A DNA stretch of 64,000 bases from the NCBI GenBank assembly GCA_021234155.1, contig JAJEKV010000064.1, positions 7,442,001 to 7,506,000 on the forward strand, read 5' to 3'. Made by a program: the position numbers and the translations under genes. How positions within the stretch are numbered: position 1 is the first letter of the stretch; each line of letters opens with the position of its first letter. This document shows positions 54,629-64,000 of the stretch, piece after piece. The notes beneath the pieces are model-generated. The model was not told the origin of the DNA. It ran no database searches and saw nothing but the letters and a program-made list of their open reading frames with translations. Source of the DNA: Isoetes taiwanensis. Taxonomy: Eukaryota > Streptophyta > Lycopodiopsida > Isoetales > Isoetaceae.

Positions 54629-56467
54629 TTGGTCGTCCGTGCCTTGCGCATTTGGTGCCATTACCTTCTTGGACGGCGATTCCAACTCGATACGGATCAC
54701 CAAAGTCTACAGTATATCTTCACTCAGACTAACCTCAATCTTCGTCAACGGAGATGGATAGAATTTTTGGAGGAATATGACTTTGAGATTCTGTATAAAC
54801 CTGGCAAACATAATGTTGTTGCAGATGCCTTATCTCGGCATCCGTTGACCACACGTACCCATTGCAGTGCTATTTCCACTCTTGCAAGTGAATTTGGTAA
54901 GACTATTGAACAGTCTCATCCAACGGATCCTGAATTTAGAGAAGTATGGAACAGTAAGGAGGCCAGGACAGATAAGGAGGGGGATACATTTAAGCATTAC
55001 AAGAAGGACGGTAATCTTTTATATTACCGAGATAAGTTATGTGTACCCGACTCATCAGGAGTTAGACGGCTAATTCTCCATGACACGCATAACAGCCCTA
55101 TTGCGGGTCATGCCAGATTCATGAAAACATATTTCAAGATAAGGTCCAGTTACTTTTGGCCTAATATGAAGAAACATATTGCACGCTATATTAAACAATG
55201 CCAGCTTTGCCAACAGACAAAGGCAGAGCAACTCCGAACACCAGGTACACTAGAGCCTTTAGACATCTCCAATGCCAAATGGGAAGTCATTACCATGGAC
55301 TTCATTGTGGGTCTTCCACGCACACTTTGGGGGTTCGACGCCTTGATGGTGGTAGTTGATAAGCTTTCGAAAATGGCACATTTCTTGCCATGTCGCACCA
55401 CCGACACTGCCTTGGATATAGCACTTCTATTTTCCAAGGAAATCTTTCGGCTTCATGGCATGCCCCGAACCATTATTTCAGATTGCGACCCCAAATTTGT
55501 TAGTGCTTTTTGGAAGGACTTCTTCAGTACTATACAAACCAAGCTTGCCATGAGTACGGCTTATCACCCTCAGACGGATGGGCAGTCGGAACGCACCAAT
55601 AGAATTATCGAGGATATGCTATGAAATTATGTCTGGAATAAGCAATCTCAATGGGCAGATTACATTCATTTGGTGGAATTCGCCTACAATAGTACCAAAC
55701 AGGAGTCCTTGAGGATGTCTCCCTTTATGATCACTTATGGTTATCAGTGTCTTACTCCAGATACGTGGCATAACCCAGTTTCCAAAGTGGCAGTTTCACA
55801 GCAATTGCTTATGGATATGCGAGCTTCAGTTGAGGAAGTACGAGCATATCTCTTGGCTGCACGAAGCCGTCAAAAGAGTTTAGCAGACAGACACCGTATC
55901 CCACGCGAGTTTCAGGTTGGTGAATCGGTGTGGTTGAAAATTAAGGTTAAGCAGGCCAAGCTTAAAATTGGAAATTGTAAGAAGCTTGCACCACGATGGG
56001 CAGGGCCATTTCAAATCACGGAACGCATAGGTCCTCAAGCCTATAGATTAAATCTACCTGCTCATCTAAAGGTACACAAGGTTTTCCATGTAAGCCTTTT
56101 GAAGAAGCATACTCCAGATCCTCATGAGATTCTTGATACGCCAACTCTTCTGGAGATGACGAACGAGCAATTGGAGATTGTTCCAAAGGCTCTCCTTGAT
56201 AGGGCATACAAGCAAACCAGAAGAACTCAGATCTTACAATATTTGGTTAAGTGGAAACACTTATCCACGGAGGATGCTACCTGGGTCCTTAAACAAGACC
56301 TTGACAAGACTTACCCTGACTTCATGCGGCAATGTCAGGGGCGGACCATCCACGATGATATCAACTCCGACCCCAATGGTATGTCATTGTGTAGTAGATC
56401 CGACAGGGATCATGCAGGGGGGAATTGGGGTAGATGCATCCTAGGATGGGAGGGGAATTGCATTTAG
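54629..56467 (+). pseudogene. Truncated gypsy pol: RNase H end, integrase, chromodomain
   Basis: The frame starts within RNase H (VRALRIWCHYLLGRRFQLDT, HTPGK-type YKPGKHNVVADALSRH), so the catalytic D and E of RNase H are absent. Integrase is well kept. The HHCC zinc site (H-x3-H, CQLCQQTK) is intact, as are MDFIVGLPRTLWGFDALMVV, SDCDPKFVSAFW and HPQTDGQSERTNRIIEDML. A single TGA at 55,621-55,623 breaks it where a CGA or AGA (Arg) codon is expected. After it come WAGPFQITERIGPQAYRLNL and VHKVFHVSLLKKH. The chromodomain (RRTQILQYLVKWKHLSTEDA, TW) lies near 56,215-56,290. Apart from the nonsense codon this module is open, much better preserved than element 1. Confidence 0.92.
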
Positions 56468-56926
56468 GCATCTTAAGTCGCAACCGTCTCCGGCTACAAT
56501 AGGAACAATGCCATTCCTTATGCCGCAACGGCTTGCAAGCCCTGGGCATGATAGGATTCCCTTCATATCAGTCTTTTTATTATTTTCATTAAGGGGGTGG
56601 TCCCTTCAACCACAACTTTCTATAATACTTATGTATTGATATTCTGCAGGTGTGTAGTGTGCACAGCAGCATCTGCAGTTTGGAGGGCTCGCTTTCAGGA
56701 GTCATGTTTTGTTTTAATAAAGTTATATGTATCTTATGGTCCACTGAGGATCTTCTTATTATGCATAATCAGTGTGTTTAATTATGTTGTGAGGGACTTT
56801 GATCCATAACTTTGATCATTTATGATCTTTCTGTAATCTCCTACGTTTTATAATAAAGTATCTACTTTCTTTCCTTCTGCTCTCATCTTTAATGCTGAGG
56901 ACAGCATTATTCCAAGGGGGGTAGAA
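56468..56926. other. 3' untranslated part and polypurine tract
   Basis: No ORF of note. It ends with CCAAGGGGGGTAGAA directly before the 3' LTR, the polypurine tract used to prime plus-strand synthesis. Confidence 0.7.
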
Positions 56927-58428
56927 TGTGACGTTCCATGTAAGTATACGGTATACGTATACCGTACCTGACACGTCACCAAGGTATTGGGGACCATTGG
57001 GAATTCACTTAAAAAGGGTTATTGACATTAAACTAACATAACTACACTAACTAATGGTATTAGTTAGCTATGTAGGCCAGTAGGAAGGTGCCACTTGGCC
57101 TCACTCGATTGGCCAAGGGCAGGTTGCCATCTTTGGGGTGGCAAATTGAGCTCGCCATCCCAGTTCCACCCAAATTCGAGTTTGGGAAGAGCAGAGGGAG
57201 GAGGAAGCTATCACAACCCAACACGTGACCTTTTCCATGGATGTTCTTCGAGATAACGGGTCCAGTCAGGATACAGGTCAGTTTCTAGGTAGTTGTGTGC
57301 TATTCTAACCCTTGTTTGAGGTATATGGATGATTAGATTCTATGTTATGATCTAGTTATGATGATTATGGATGTTGTACCAGATTCTGTTCTCTCTTTCC
57401 ATTCCTCCGTGATGTATGGGTTTAGAGGGGGGGTAGAGACCTGAAAGCTATTTAGATTTAGTGATGTTCCTAGCTAGAATCCCTTAAATCCCAGTAAATG
57501 CGGCTTGTGCACAAGAGCCCACTTGGCTGTGGATGCTATGATGTGATTCAGCACCAGAGAACGAGTATGATGGTGAATCGGGGGTGGGGTCTTGCCTAGC
57601 GCGGCTACAGGACTCCTACATTGTGCTAGGCTTATAGCCGGTCACGGAGAGGGCCGGGTATGGGTCTGACACTCCCTGGGTCGCATGTGTCAAGCCAATA
57701 TTCTTGGGTGCCCTGGGCTCGAATTCGAACGGGCTGGTGAGCCGGCCTTTAGATTTAGGGGAGTAAGTCGGGTACGGACGCGGGGGTCTCTGAGGGGGCA
57801 CGCATTCTCTAGCACATCCAGGGATCCCTCATACTCGGGGAGGGGACGCCTCTCCGACCTGATCGGACCGGGGAGATGCAACCCGGAGTAGTTCTATAGG
57901 GTGATTCCATGGAATTGCGTCTCCGGAAGGCTACAATCATGCCATAGCATGTTCCAGCCTATCTGCAAAGTGTGCACAGGAGGGGCTGATGGAGTGGACT
58001 ACCCTAGCCATTGTTCTATGCCAGCCAACGCCATTGTTATGATTCTGTCTGATGTTTCTCTGGAGGCCCTGACTGTCGGTTGATTCCCATGAGTCTGAGC
58101 CAGGGTAGAGCCCATGTTCATGATGCAGTTCCTTGATATGTTAGTGTTTCATTGCATTCGTATCGATGGTGATGGGCCACCCTTCGTGGTGGTATATTAT
58201 TTATTGTGTTGTTGCCAGGTGCTAACCTTGTATGTACGCTTCCGCTATTAGGATTCCCATCGAAGGCGTGGGACGAATGACACCTCCGTGTCCTTCACCC
58301 GGACACTTGCCATCACAAGTGGTCCAAGTCAGACGGAGGGCCTTTCTATGGTGGTATTGTCGCTGTAGAAGAGGGGATTTTTCGTATGTATACGATGGGA
58401 GCATCATATAGGTCCGGGGAGCGTCACA
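56927..58428 (+). repeat. 3' LTR of the young element
   Basis: It starts TGTGACGTTCCATG and ends GGGAGCGTCACA, followed by TSD TTAGG. Compared with the 5' LTR it has short extra segments (for example near 57,030 and 57,950) and scattered C/T changes. Confidence 0.92.
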
Positions 58429-58433
58429 TTAGG

Positions 58434-58615
58434 GCGCTGCCTTGTGGCAATGAGGTTTATGTTTACATGTCCAATGGGGCATGTACAACATAATGGTTTC
58501 TAATGGGTTACAACCGTTGTCCGATATGGGGTACCTGTCAGTTACAATGATGCACATTAGTGACATGGCAGTATAATATACATATTGATATTGTATATTA
58601 TATTGGAACATCACA
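58434..58615 (-). repeat. Older LTR, minus orientation, 5' end part
   Basis: Read on the minus strand from 58,615 it begins TGTGATGTTCCAATATAATA. The preceding AAGATGGGGGGAA is a polypurine tract on the minus strand (58,616-58,628). It continues across the young insertion at 49,672. The shared TGTGATGTTCC start shows relationship to the young element's LTR. Confidence 0.75.
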
Positions 58616-58927
58616 TTCCCCCCATCTTGAATTGATGTCATCTGCGGCATCGAAGTCTGCCCACATTGGAACCTACATGACCCCGCAAGACTCGATATAT
58701 GCATGTAATTATTACAATTAGCTCACAATTACAATTAAGAAATGATTGAGATTGAATTAAAGGCTGTTAAAATTGCCTTGAGTTTACATCTCTATCACTA
58801 TTATCATAATATTAACATTCCAGAGTCCTAATTGTAGCATGTGTCCCTTGTAGTACGTAATGCGAGCTTATGTGTGACTAGTACTCGCGATGCGACTCCC
58901 TGCTGATTATTCGTCTTATTGGCCTGC

Positions 58928-59006
58928 ATGGTTAACACCAAATGTGGGAATCTCAAGGATGCATGCATGGAATTTCATAAGCTGCCAGATCAAAATGTGA
59001 TGTCCT
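58928..59006 (+). pseudogene. Tiny PPR-like fragment
   Basis: One plus frame reads TKCGNLKDACMEFHKLPDQ then NVMSWG, matching the common PPR text (AKCGNLEDA...FDKLP..NVVSW). It lies between two 37-bp direct repeats sharing GCGACTCCCT and TCTTATTGGCCTG (58,888-58,925 and 59,018-59,054). Confidence 0.55.
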
Positions 59007-59059
59007 GGGGACTCACGGTGCGACTCCCTATCCATTATTTGTCTTATTGGCCTGTTATT

Positions 59060-59720
59060 TTCCATAATCTGCATTATACGGGCTTCTGTTAGCTGCGGGA
59101 CTATTTGCCTTTGGACTAAGTTTTCGAGCCTTTATCCATGTTGTAAGAGTACTGCTTTTGTCCATTATCTTGAGGACCCATCCCCTGTAGACTCAGTGTT
59201 TTTTATTTAGCTTCAGAGACTATTCCGGGTTTACTGCTCTGACAAGCTTCCTGATTCCTTCACTATGGCCTTCAATATAGCCTTCTACTGCGTGCCTTTC
59301 GCTGAGCTTCAGCTCATGAACTCTTCTGTGTATATCTGTATCATATATCAAACTATGGACTTGCCCTTCCACCATATTCTAGTTGCATCCTTCAGGTTAG
59401 CTATTGCTACTATACCCTTGTCCTCATCCTTCATACCGTATGCATTCCCATGTTCTCGCATTTCATCTAACCATGCTTCGGCCTCCATTTCATACATGTT
59501 GTTACCTGAGAACTGCTCGTGCTTCCTTCTTTCCAAATGTTGCTCAGGACCGAGTCTACCTTTTTCTAATAGTCCGGCCCTTTAGCTCTCTGTTCCCATT
59601 ATGACCTTTCCTGCGTGTTCACTTTCTACTTCGTCAGATTCTGACTCTACGTCAGAGCTTTCCGAGTCAGAATTGGGAGATCTGTGTGAAGGAAATTTGC
59701 CTTCATCAATGCACCTCACC
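59060..59720 (-). pseudogene. Gag fragment of the older minus-strand element
   Basis: The minus strand carries SDVESESDEVESEH, then ERRKHEQFSGNNMYEMEAEA and WLDEMREHGNAYGMKDEDKG. IVAIANLKDATRIWWKGKS follows, the retrotransposon Gag pattern F-G...A-WL-M and L-D-A--WW. It is followed in another frame by LSERHAVEGYIEGHSEGIRK. It lies within about 0.75 kb of the minus-strand polypurine tract, leaving no room for pol. The older element was therefore deleted or is a gag-only derivative. Confidence 0.6.
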
Positions 59721-61775
59721 TATTTAAAACGTATGCAATAGACATTAAATAAGCTGCATTATTTAGTTTATGATTCCATGGATGCAAGTGTGCCTATGGA
59801 AGGTGCCACCAAAGAAGCGAGATAGATCTCATTGTATACGCCGACCTGCAAATACGAAGGCAAGTTTATTAGAAGCTCTACAAACATGTCATAGTTGGAA
59901 GAATATGTTCCCTTCTTTTTCGGCATTGCAACGACAAAAAGCTTTCATGTCTATACCTAAACAATATGGCTATGTGGAGCCTCAAGGAAATCTGCACCCA
60001 AAAGGATATTAAGTAAGAACCATACCGTGTAAAAAGAGATGGCGTTCCCCCAGTTGACATCTAGGACTGAGTAGTCACGTACATCTACTATAGTTCTTAA
60101 CATCATGGCATCTATGCACTCAAAATATCTATCTGGAGCTGCTATTATAAATCTAATCTAACCCAAACTAAAATAACATTCGACAAACTTGCATGAATGC
60201 ATAAAGATCCATGGCCGAAAGCACATAAAAATGCTAGAATAAATCAGTTAAATGCACTTAAAACAATGGCATATGCAAATACTTGCATGCTCAATAACTT
60301 CTCTACATTCTAATTCTTAGCTGCCATGACTGTGTGACACGCAAAAACTGTCGAAGCCAGATATCTCTCCGCAAAAAATGTGTGAAGTGGTCCTGCATAA
60401 AGAAGCTGCATACGTTAACAGCAATATCAATCCGATGCCAAAACAAGCTCAGAGAATTTAAAGCTTCACACCATGCTGCCTTCAGTAGAAGCTTGTCAAC
60501 AAATTGAGAAAGGCTTGGTTGATGTGGCTGATTTGGAAGCGGCGGCGGTTGTGGATCTTTCAGGGGATTCAGCAGCCTGCAGCCTCTCTGATTCCTCGAC
60601 TCAGGTACAAGCTATTTCAAAGCTTTCTGGTGTTCCCGGGATTGGTAGAGCAGAAGGCCATTTGGCGGGACTTCTTGGGTGTTGTAGATGGTGATGGTCG
60701 GTTTGTACAGCAGTAGAGTTGCAGTTTTTCTGTGAGTTTTTTGTGGAGTGTCGAGGTATCGCTGTCTCTTTGAGGCAGTTCTCCTTCCTCCTCACTTGCT
60801 TTGTAACATTACCATTCTTTTAATATATTGACAACACAGTTCTTCAAAAAAAAAAAAAGCACCAGTATAACACGTTCATTATGCAAAAGTGCATCTGTTG
60901 GATAAAAAATAAAAAAATAGAATAACCTAATTCTTCACGCTGGTAAGTATCTAGCCAGTTGCGCCATTGATTTTGAAAAACAACAGAGAACAATCTTAAA
61001 AATTAAGGAAAGAATAAAACCTGAAATGATGACAGAATTGCATAAAACCCTGGCTATGCATAGAACTAAGACTAGAATTAAATTTCTTGCAGATGTTCCA
61101 TTACTCCATCTTCCTCTAAAGACTCAAACACACCTTCAGAATGCCTGGAGCTGGTCAAAGTCAGCTGCAAGTCAAGCCAGTGGCTAGAATTGCAATGGAT
61201 CCATCCATTCTTGAAATAGCACTGTTGCATTGTTCACGAAAAGTCTAAGAGGAAAACATTCGAAGGCAACCATAGATCATTATCTTTCTCAATACACCGG
61301 ACAGAACTTAGAGCTTGAATAATCATGATATGCAGGCTCTTGCCAGTGCACGTGGATCAAAGAGAAAAGAAGAATCAGATGGAAAAGCCGAAATTATACG
61401 AAAGAAATTTCTCTATTTTTTGGGAATCAGAAATTCTTTCCGGCTCTCGAACTCCATCAAAACCTATGGAAAATCACTTTAAAATATTTTAAGAAGGCTT
61501 TTCATTAACCAAAATATAAACACATAGGTGCAATTCAGCCCCATCTGCCTATCACACCATGCCACATAACACTTTTCTTTTCTAAAGGTGTTATCAGACA
61601 AAAAAATAAATAAATACAAAGATGTAAAATTTTTTACTGCACTTCTACCCAATATTCTGGTGTGGCTACCCCACATTCAATAATTTATTCAACATGCTCA
61701 GAATTTACCCAACATTATGGCTAGCTGAGTTGCACCTTTTAGTTGTTCTCGTTACACCAATGACTATTTACATGT
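59721..61775. other. Intergenic DNA with an A-tailed segment
   Basis: No gene recognised. A plus-strand stretch of about 60,450-60,860 ends in TTTGTAACATTACCATTC, an AATATATTG-like signal and 12 A residues. This fits the 3' end of a retroposed transcript or LINE. The rest is AT-rich. Confidence 0.4.
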
Positions 61776-61900
61776 TCCCCCCTTTTTTTTTGTTGAAGGC
61801 ATGGTTGGTGGGACTTGCACCCGCCCACATCTCCCACCCGATGGTAGTCAGTGGGCGGGTGCAAGTCCCATCAACCATGCCTTCAAAAGGGGGGGAGGGG
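61776..61900. repeat. Long hairpin, 36-bp arms
   Basis: 61,793-61,828 (TTGAAGGCATGGTTGGTGGG then ACTTGCACCCGCCCAC) pairs with 61,851-61,886 with one G-U type mismatch, around a 22-base loop. Outside the arms, C/T-rich and A/G-rich runs (61,776-61,791 and 61,887-61,900) extend the pairing loosely. Confidence 0.85.
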
Positions 61901-64000
61901 GGAGGGAGATAAACAAGCTTTATATTCCAATAACATGTACATATCAAAATGTTCTGACTGAGTCTGAGGTTATGTTCTAGCATGAAGGACACAACAAACA
62001 TTGAGTAAAGAAAACTATTCAACCAAAGTTCAATGGCAAAGCTACGGTCTTCAATGTCTCTGATCGTATTTTTATTTTTCCTATCAATGCCTTGAAATAA
62101 TAAATTCCACTACAAAATAGCACAAAACTCCTCTGACCTGCATCAGAAAATGCCCCTATTTTTTCTTCATTTTTCTCAATCTTTTGCACTTGTTTTTTCA
62201 TTTATGCTTCAAATAACGACCCTTTCCCCTTTATTTAGTTCTTTCAAGATGCAAAGTTTCATTTTGGTGTCAATTCAAAAGCTTTGTGTAAGAGCTTGTT
62301 CGGATGTGAAGGGCCATCTGCATGCTCGAATTTGCCAGAAAGAGGCAGTGTTGACTAGAAATTTGTGATCAACGATCACAAATCGAACAAAATATGAAAT
62401 AAATGCAAGAAATAAAAAAGGACTAACAAGAAAATGCAAAAAGAAAGCAAGAAGATTGAAAGAACATGAATGTAGAGCTAGACTCATACCAAAAATTGAG
62501 TCATCTGGCCTATGTTGCCCCTTCAAAACCAAAGAAATAGAGCTTGCTCTTGTCAAAAACAACATCAATTAGCGGTGGCGACATGGCGGCAAAGCTCCCC
62601 CATTGCTAAATGCAGAGAAGATAAGAAAAAAAATGAAGACATCGTAGATGACCTTTTTTTCACCACATGGAACCACCAAATGGCCTTAGATGGCTTCCAC
62701 TAATGGGAAATACCCTTTAGGGGGAATTCTGGGCGATGGAAACAATGCCAACATCCTAACAACGGGAATCTCTTCCATGCTCAAAATTCCCTCTAAAGGG
62801 GGATTTCCTTATACAGAAAATCCCAAATTAACAAGATAGATGAGCCAATAACTATTTGCTTTGAGGCCAAAAAGAAAAGTCTGTAACTCACGTATGGTGG
62901 GTTGGGTATGTCCATAGGCACTCACAAACCAAGCCATACTTGTTGAGATAGTATGATGTAACTAACTAATATTCATGTCTCATAAGGCTGGGTTCACATG
63001 CACTGTCGAGAGCCATCAGAGTCATGCAAAATGGCTCACCATTTTTCGCGCACCATCACATGCTATAGTCTATTTACATAAGGTAAAACAAGGCATCCGT
63101 GAAAGCCGATGCTGCATATGAATCCAACCTAAGGGCAGTACCCTATCCTATCAACAAGAAACATGTACAATGTACCAATCACAAGAATAATTCTCAGACT
63201 TAGATGCCCCACCTAAGAATTTCTCTATTCTAGAAACTAGCAATGCAGTATTATTAGCACATAACATGAACAAAATAATAAGAACCAATAAGTTGTAAAT
63301 GCAAATGTCATAACCTTACAATAACCAAGAGATAACCATGAGACCATGAGGAACCATGAAATAACATATCCATAAGCATGCAATGCCTACTCCTGTTCTA
63401 TGGCCACCTGGGCTGATCAGGCCCCGCCGCAAATACGGGCGGGGTAAGCCTCATGTGTACACACCCTCCTAGCCTACATCTAGCGCTAGGGGAATACTTC
63501 CAAGCCATGTAGCGCGACGAAGCACGCTTGCTGGGGTGACAACGCTCGATGTCAGGAACAAGAAACAACCGAGTCCAAGCCACCGCAAATGGACTCCGGC
63601 CCCAGAGACTATGCACTCATATATCAGCCAAGAACTTAGCACATGCCCCTGATGTGGGGATTTCCCATATCCCCTGCATCATTCAAATTGTGTGGCAGAT
63701 TTTGTAAGAAAGAAATGGCAATAAGAATTTAGCACCTTCCACCAGAACTTAAGCATAAGGATATGAGGAAACAAGGTTTATGAAAGATGAAAAGAAAAAT
63801 GGCGTAAGAAAACAAGGTATAAACAAGGTATTATAAAGAAAGATTAAAAGAATGGAGATGACAACGTATGTGAAATGAAAAGAAAGGAAAAGATGGGATG
63901 CACCTTTTTTATTCAAATAAATTAAACACAAGAAACTCTACAAGAGAGTGTTAAAGAGGAGGAGAACAAGTCCCCTCAAGATATTTATAATTTTTTTCAC
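61901..64000. other. Intergenic DNA to the window edge
   Basis: No gene recognised. A 104-bp inverted-repeat element lies at 62,705-62,808. A GC-rich island at 63,400-63,620 (CGCCGCAAATACGGGCGGGG) has the texture of an LTR-like repeat on either strand but shows no ends. The rest is AT-rich. Confidence 0.4.
62705..62808. mobile_element. Small MITE-like inverted repeat
   Basis: The left end GGGAAATACCCTTTAGGGGG and the right end, read inward, GGAAATCCCCCTTTAGAGGG are imperfect complements of about 28 bases. The 104-bp unit encodes nothing and no target duplication was resolved. Confidence 0.6.

Larger units (their letters stand above)
49673..58428 (+). mobile_element. Young composite Ty3/gypsy element, 8756 bp, TSD TTAGG
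   Basis: LTRs of 1469 and 1502 bp (49,673-51,141 and 56,927-58,428) start TGTGA and end GCGTCACA. They are nearly identical apart from a few substitutions and small indels. Both outer edges carry the 5-bp duplication TTAGG (49,668-49,672 and 58,429-58,433). Primer site TGGTATCAGAGC lies at 51,143. Only the 3' part of pol remains: RNase H C-terminus, integrase and chromodomain (54,629-56,467). The space normally used by gag, protease and RT holds a minus-strand LINE fragment and two foreign plus-strand ORFs. The element must have moved with proteins supplied in trans. Confidence 0.93.

Overview
The window looks like nuclear DNA of a land plant. Its genes are plant-type: an intron-rich TFIIE alpha subunit, an RLCK-type kinase-like gene, and relics of CYP51, an RD21-like papain protease and PPR proteins. 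Chromodomain Ty3/gypsy elements, Ty1/copia and LINE relics, MULEs and many small inverted-repeat elements fill most of the rest. Gene density is very low, as in a large repeat-rich genome such as a fern's; the lineage is inference and cannot be fixed from the sequence.

Layout. 1-11.9 kb: low-information DNA with a tandem pair of TTAA-flanked MITEs (3.66-4.00 kb), a 593-bp non-autonomous MULE (4303-4895), a decayed CYP51 fragment (6.7-7.3 kb), a 261-bp MITE and a broken papain protease gene. 11.98-15.56 kb: an apparently intact 10-exon TFIIE alpha gene on the minus strand, encoding 483 residues. 15.6-17.7 kb: inverted-repeat elements. 17,770-23,590: a 5.8-kb MULE with 9-bp target duplications, a DDE transposase and two extra ORFs. 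24.4-25.4 kb: four dispersed hairpin repeats. 25.7-32 kb: unrecognised repetitive DNA. 32.66-34.70 kb: a four-exon RLCK-like pseudokinase gene, followed by a possible small two-exon gene. 37.4-43.4 kb: an old chromovirus with both LTRs. 43.4-48.5 kb: fragments of a LINE ORF1, a PPR gene, gypsy pol and copia pol. 48.5-59.7 kb: an older minus-strand LTR element split by a young plus-strand element (49,673-58,428, TSD TTAGG). 59.7-64 kb: no recognisable gene, two inverted-repeat structures.

Two things stand out. First, the MULE carries at least 14 full or near-full copies of the palindrome AAAATCGCTTAAGCGATTTT, plus partial ones. A promoter cassette is repeated three times, once before each ORF. 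In each, the last palindrome ends exactly 8 bp before a TATAAAA box. This reads as an element-wide operator or activator site shared by three genes, and the two extra ORFs are candidate regulators, by analogy with VANDAL-type MULEs. Second, the young LTR element has lost gag, protease and reverse transcriptase. In their place it carries two foreign ORFs, one ending in unmistakable histone H3 sequence and followed by a 23-base A tract, together with a chromodomain integrase.

Exon joins were worked out by hand from GT-AG sites and reading phase. No database search was possible, so family names rest on motif recognition.
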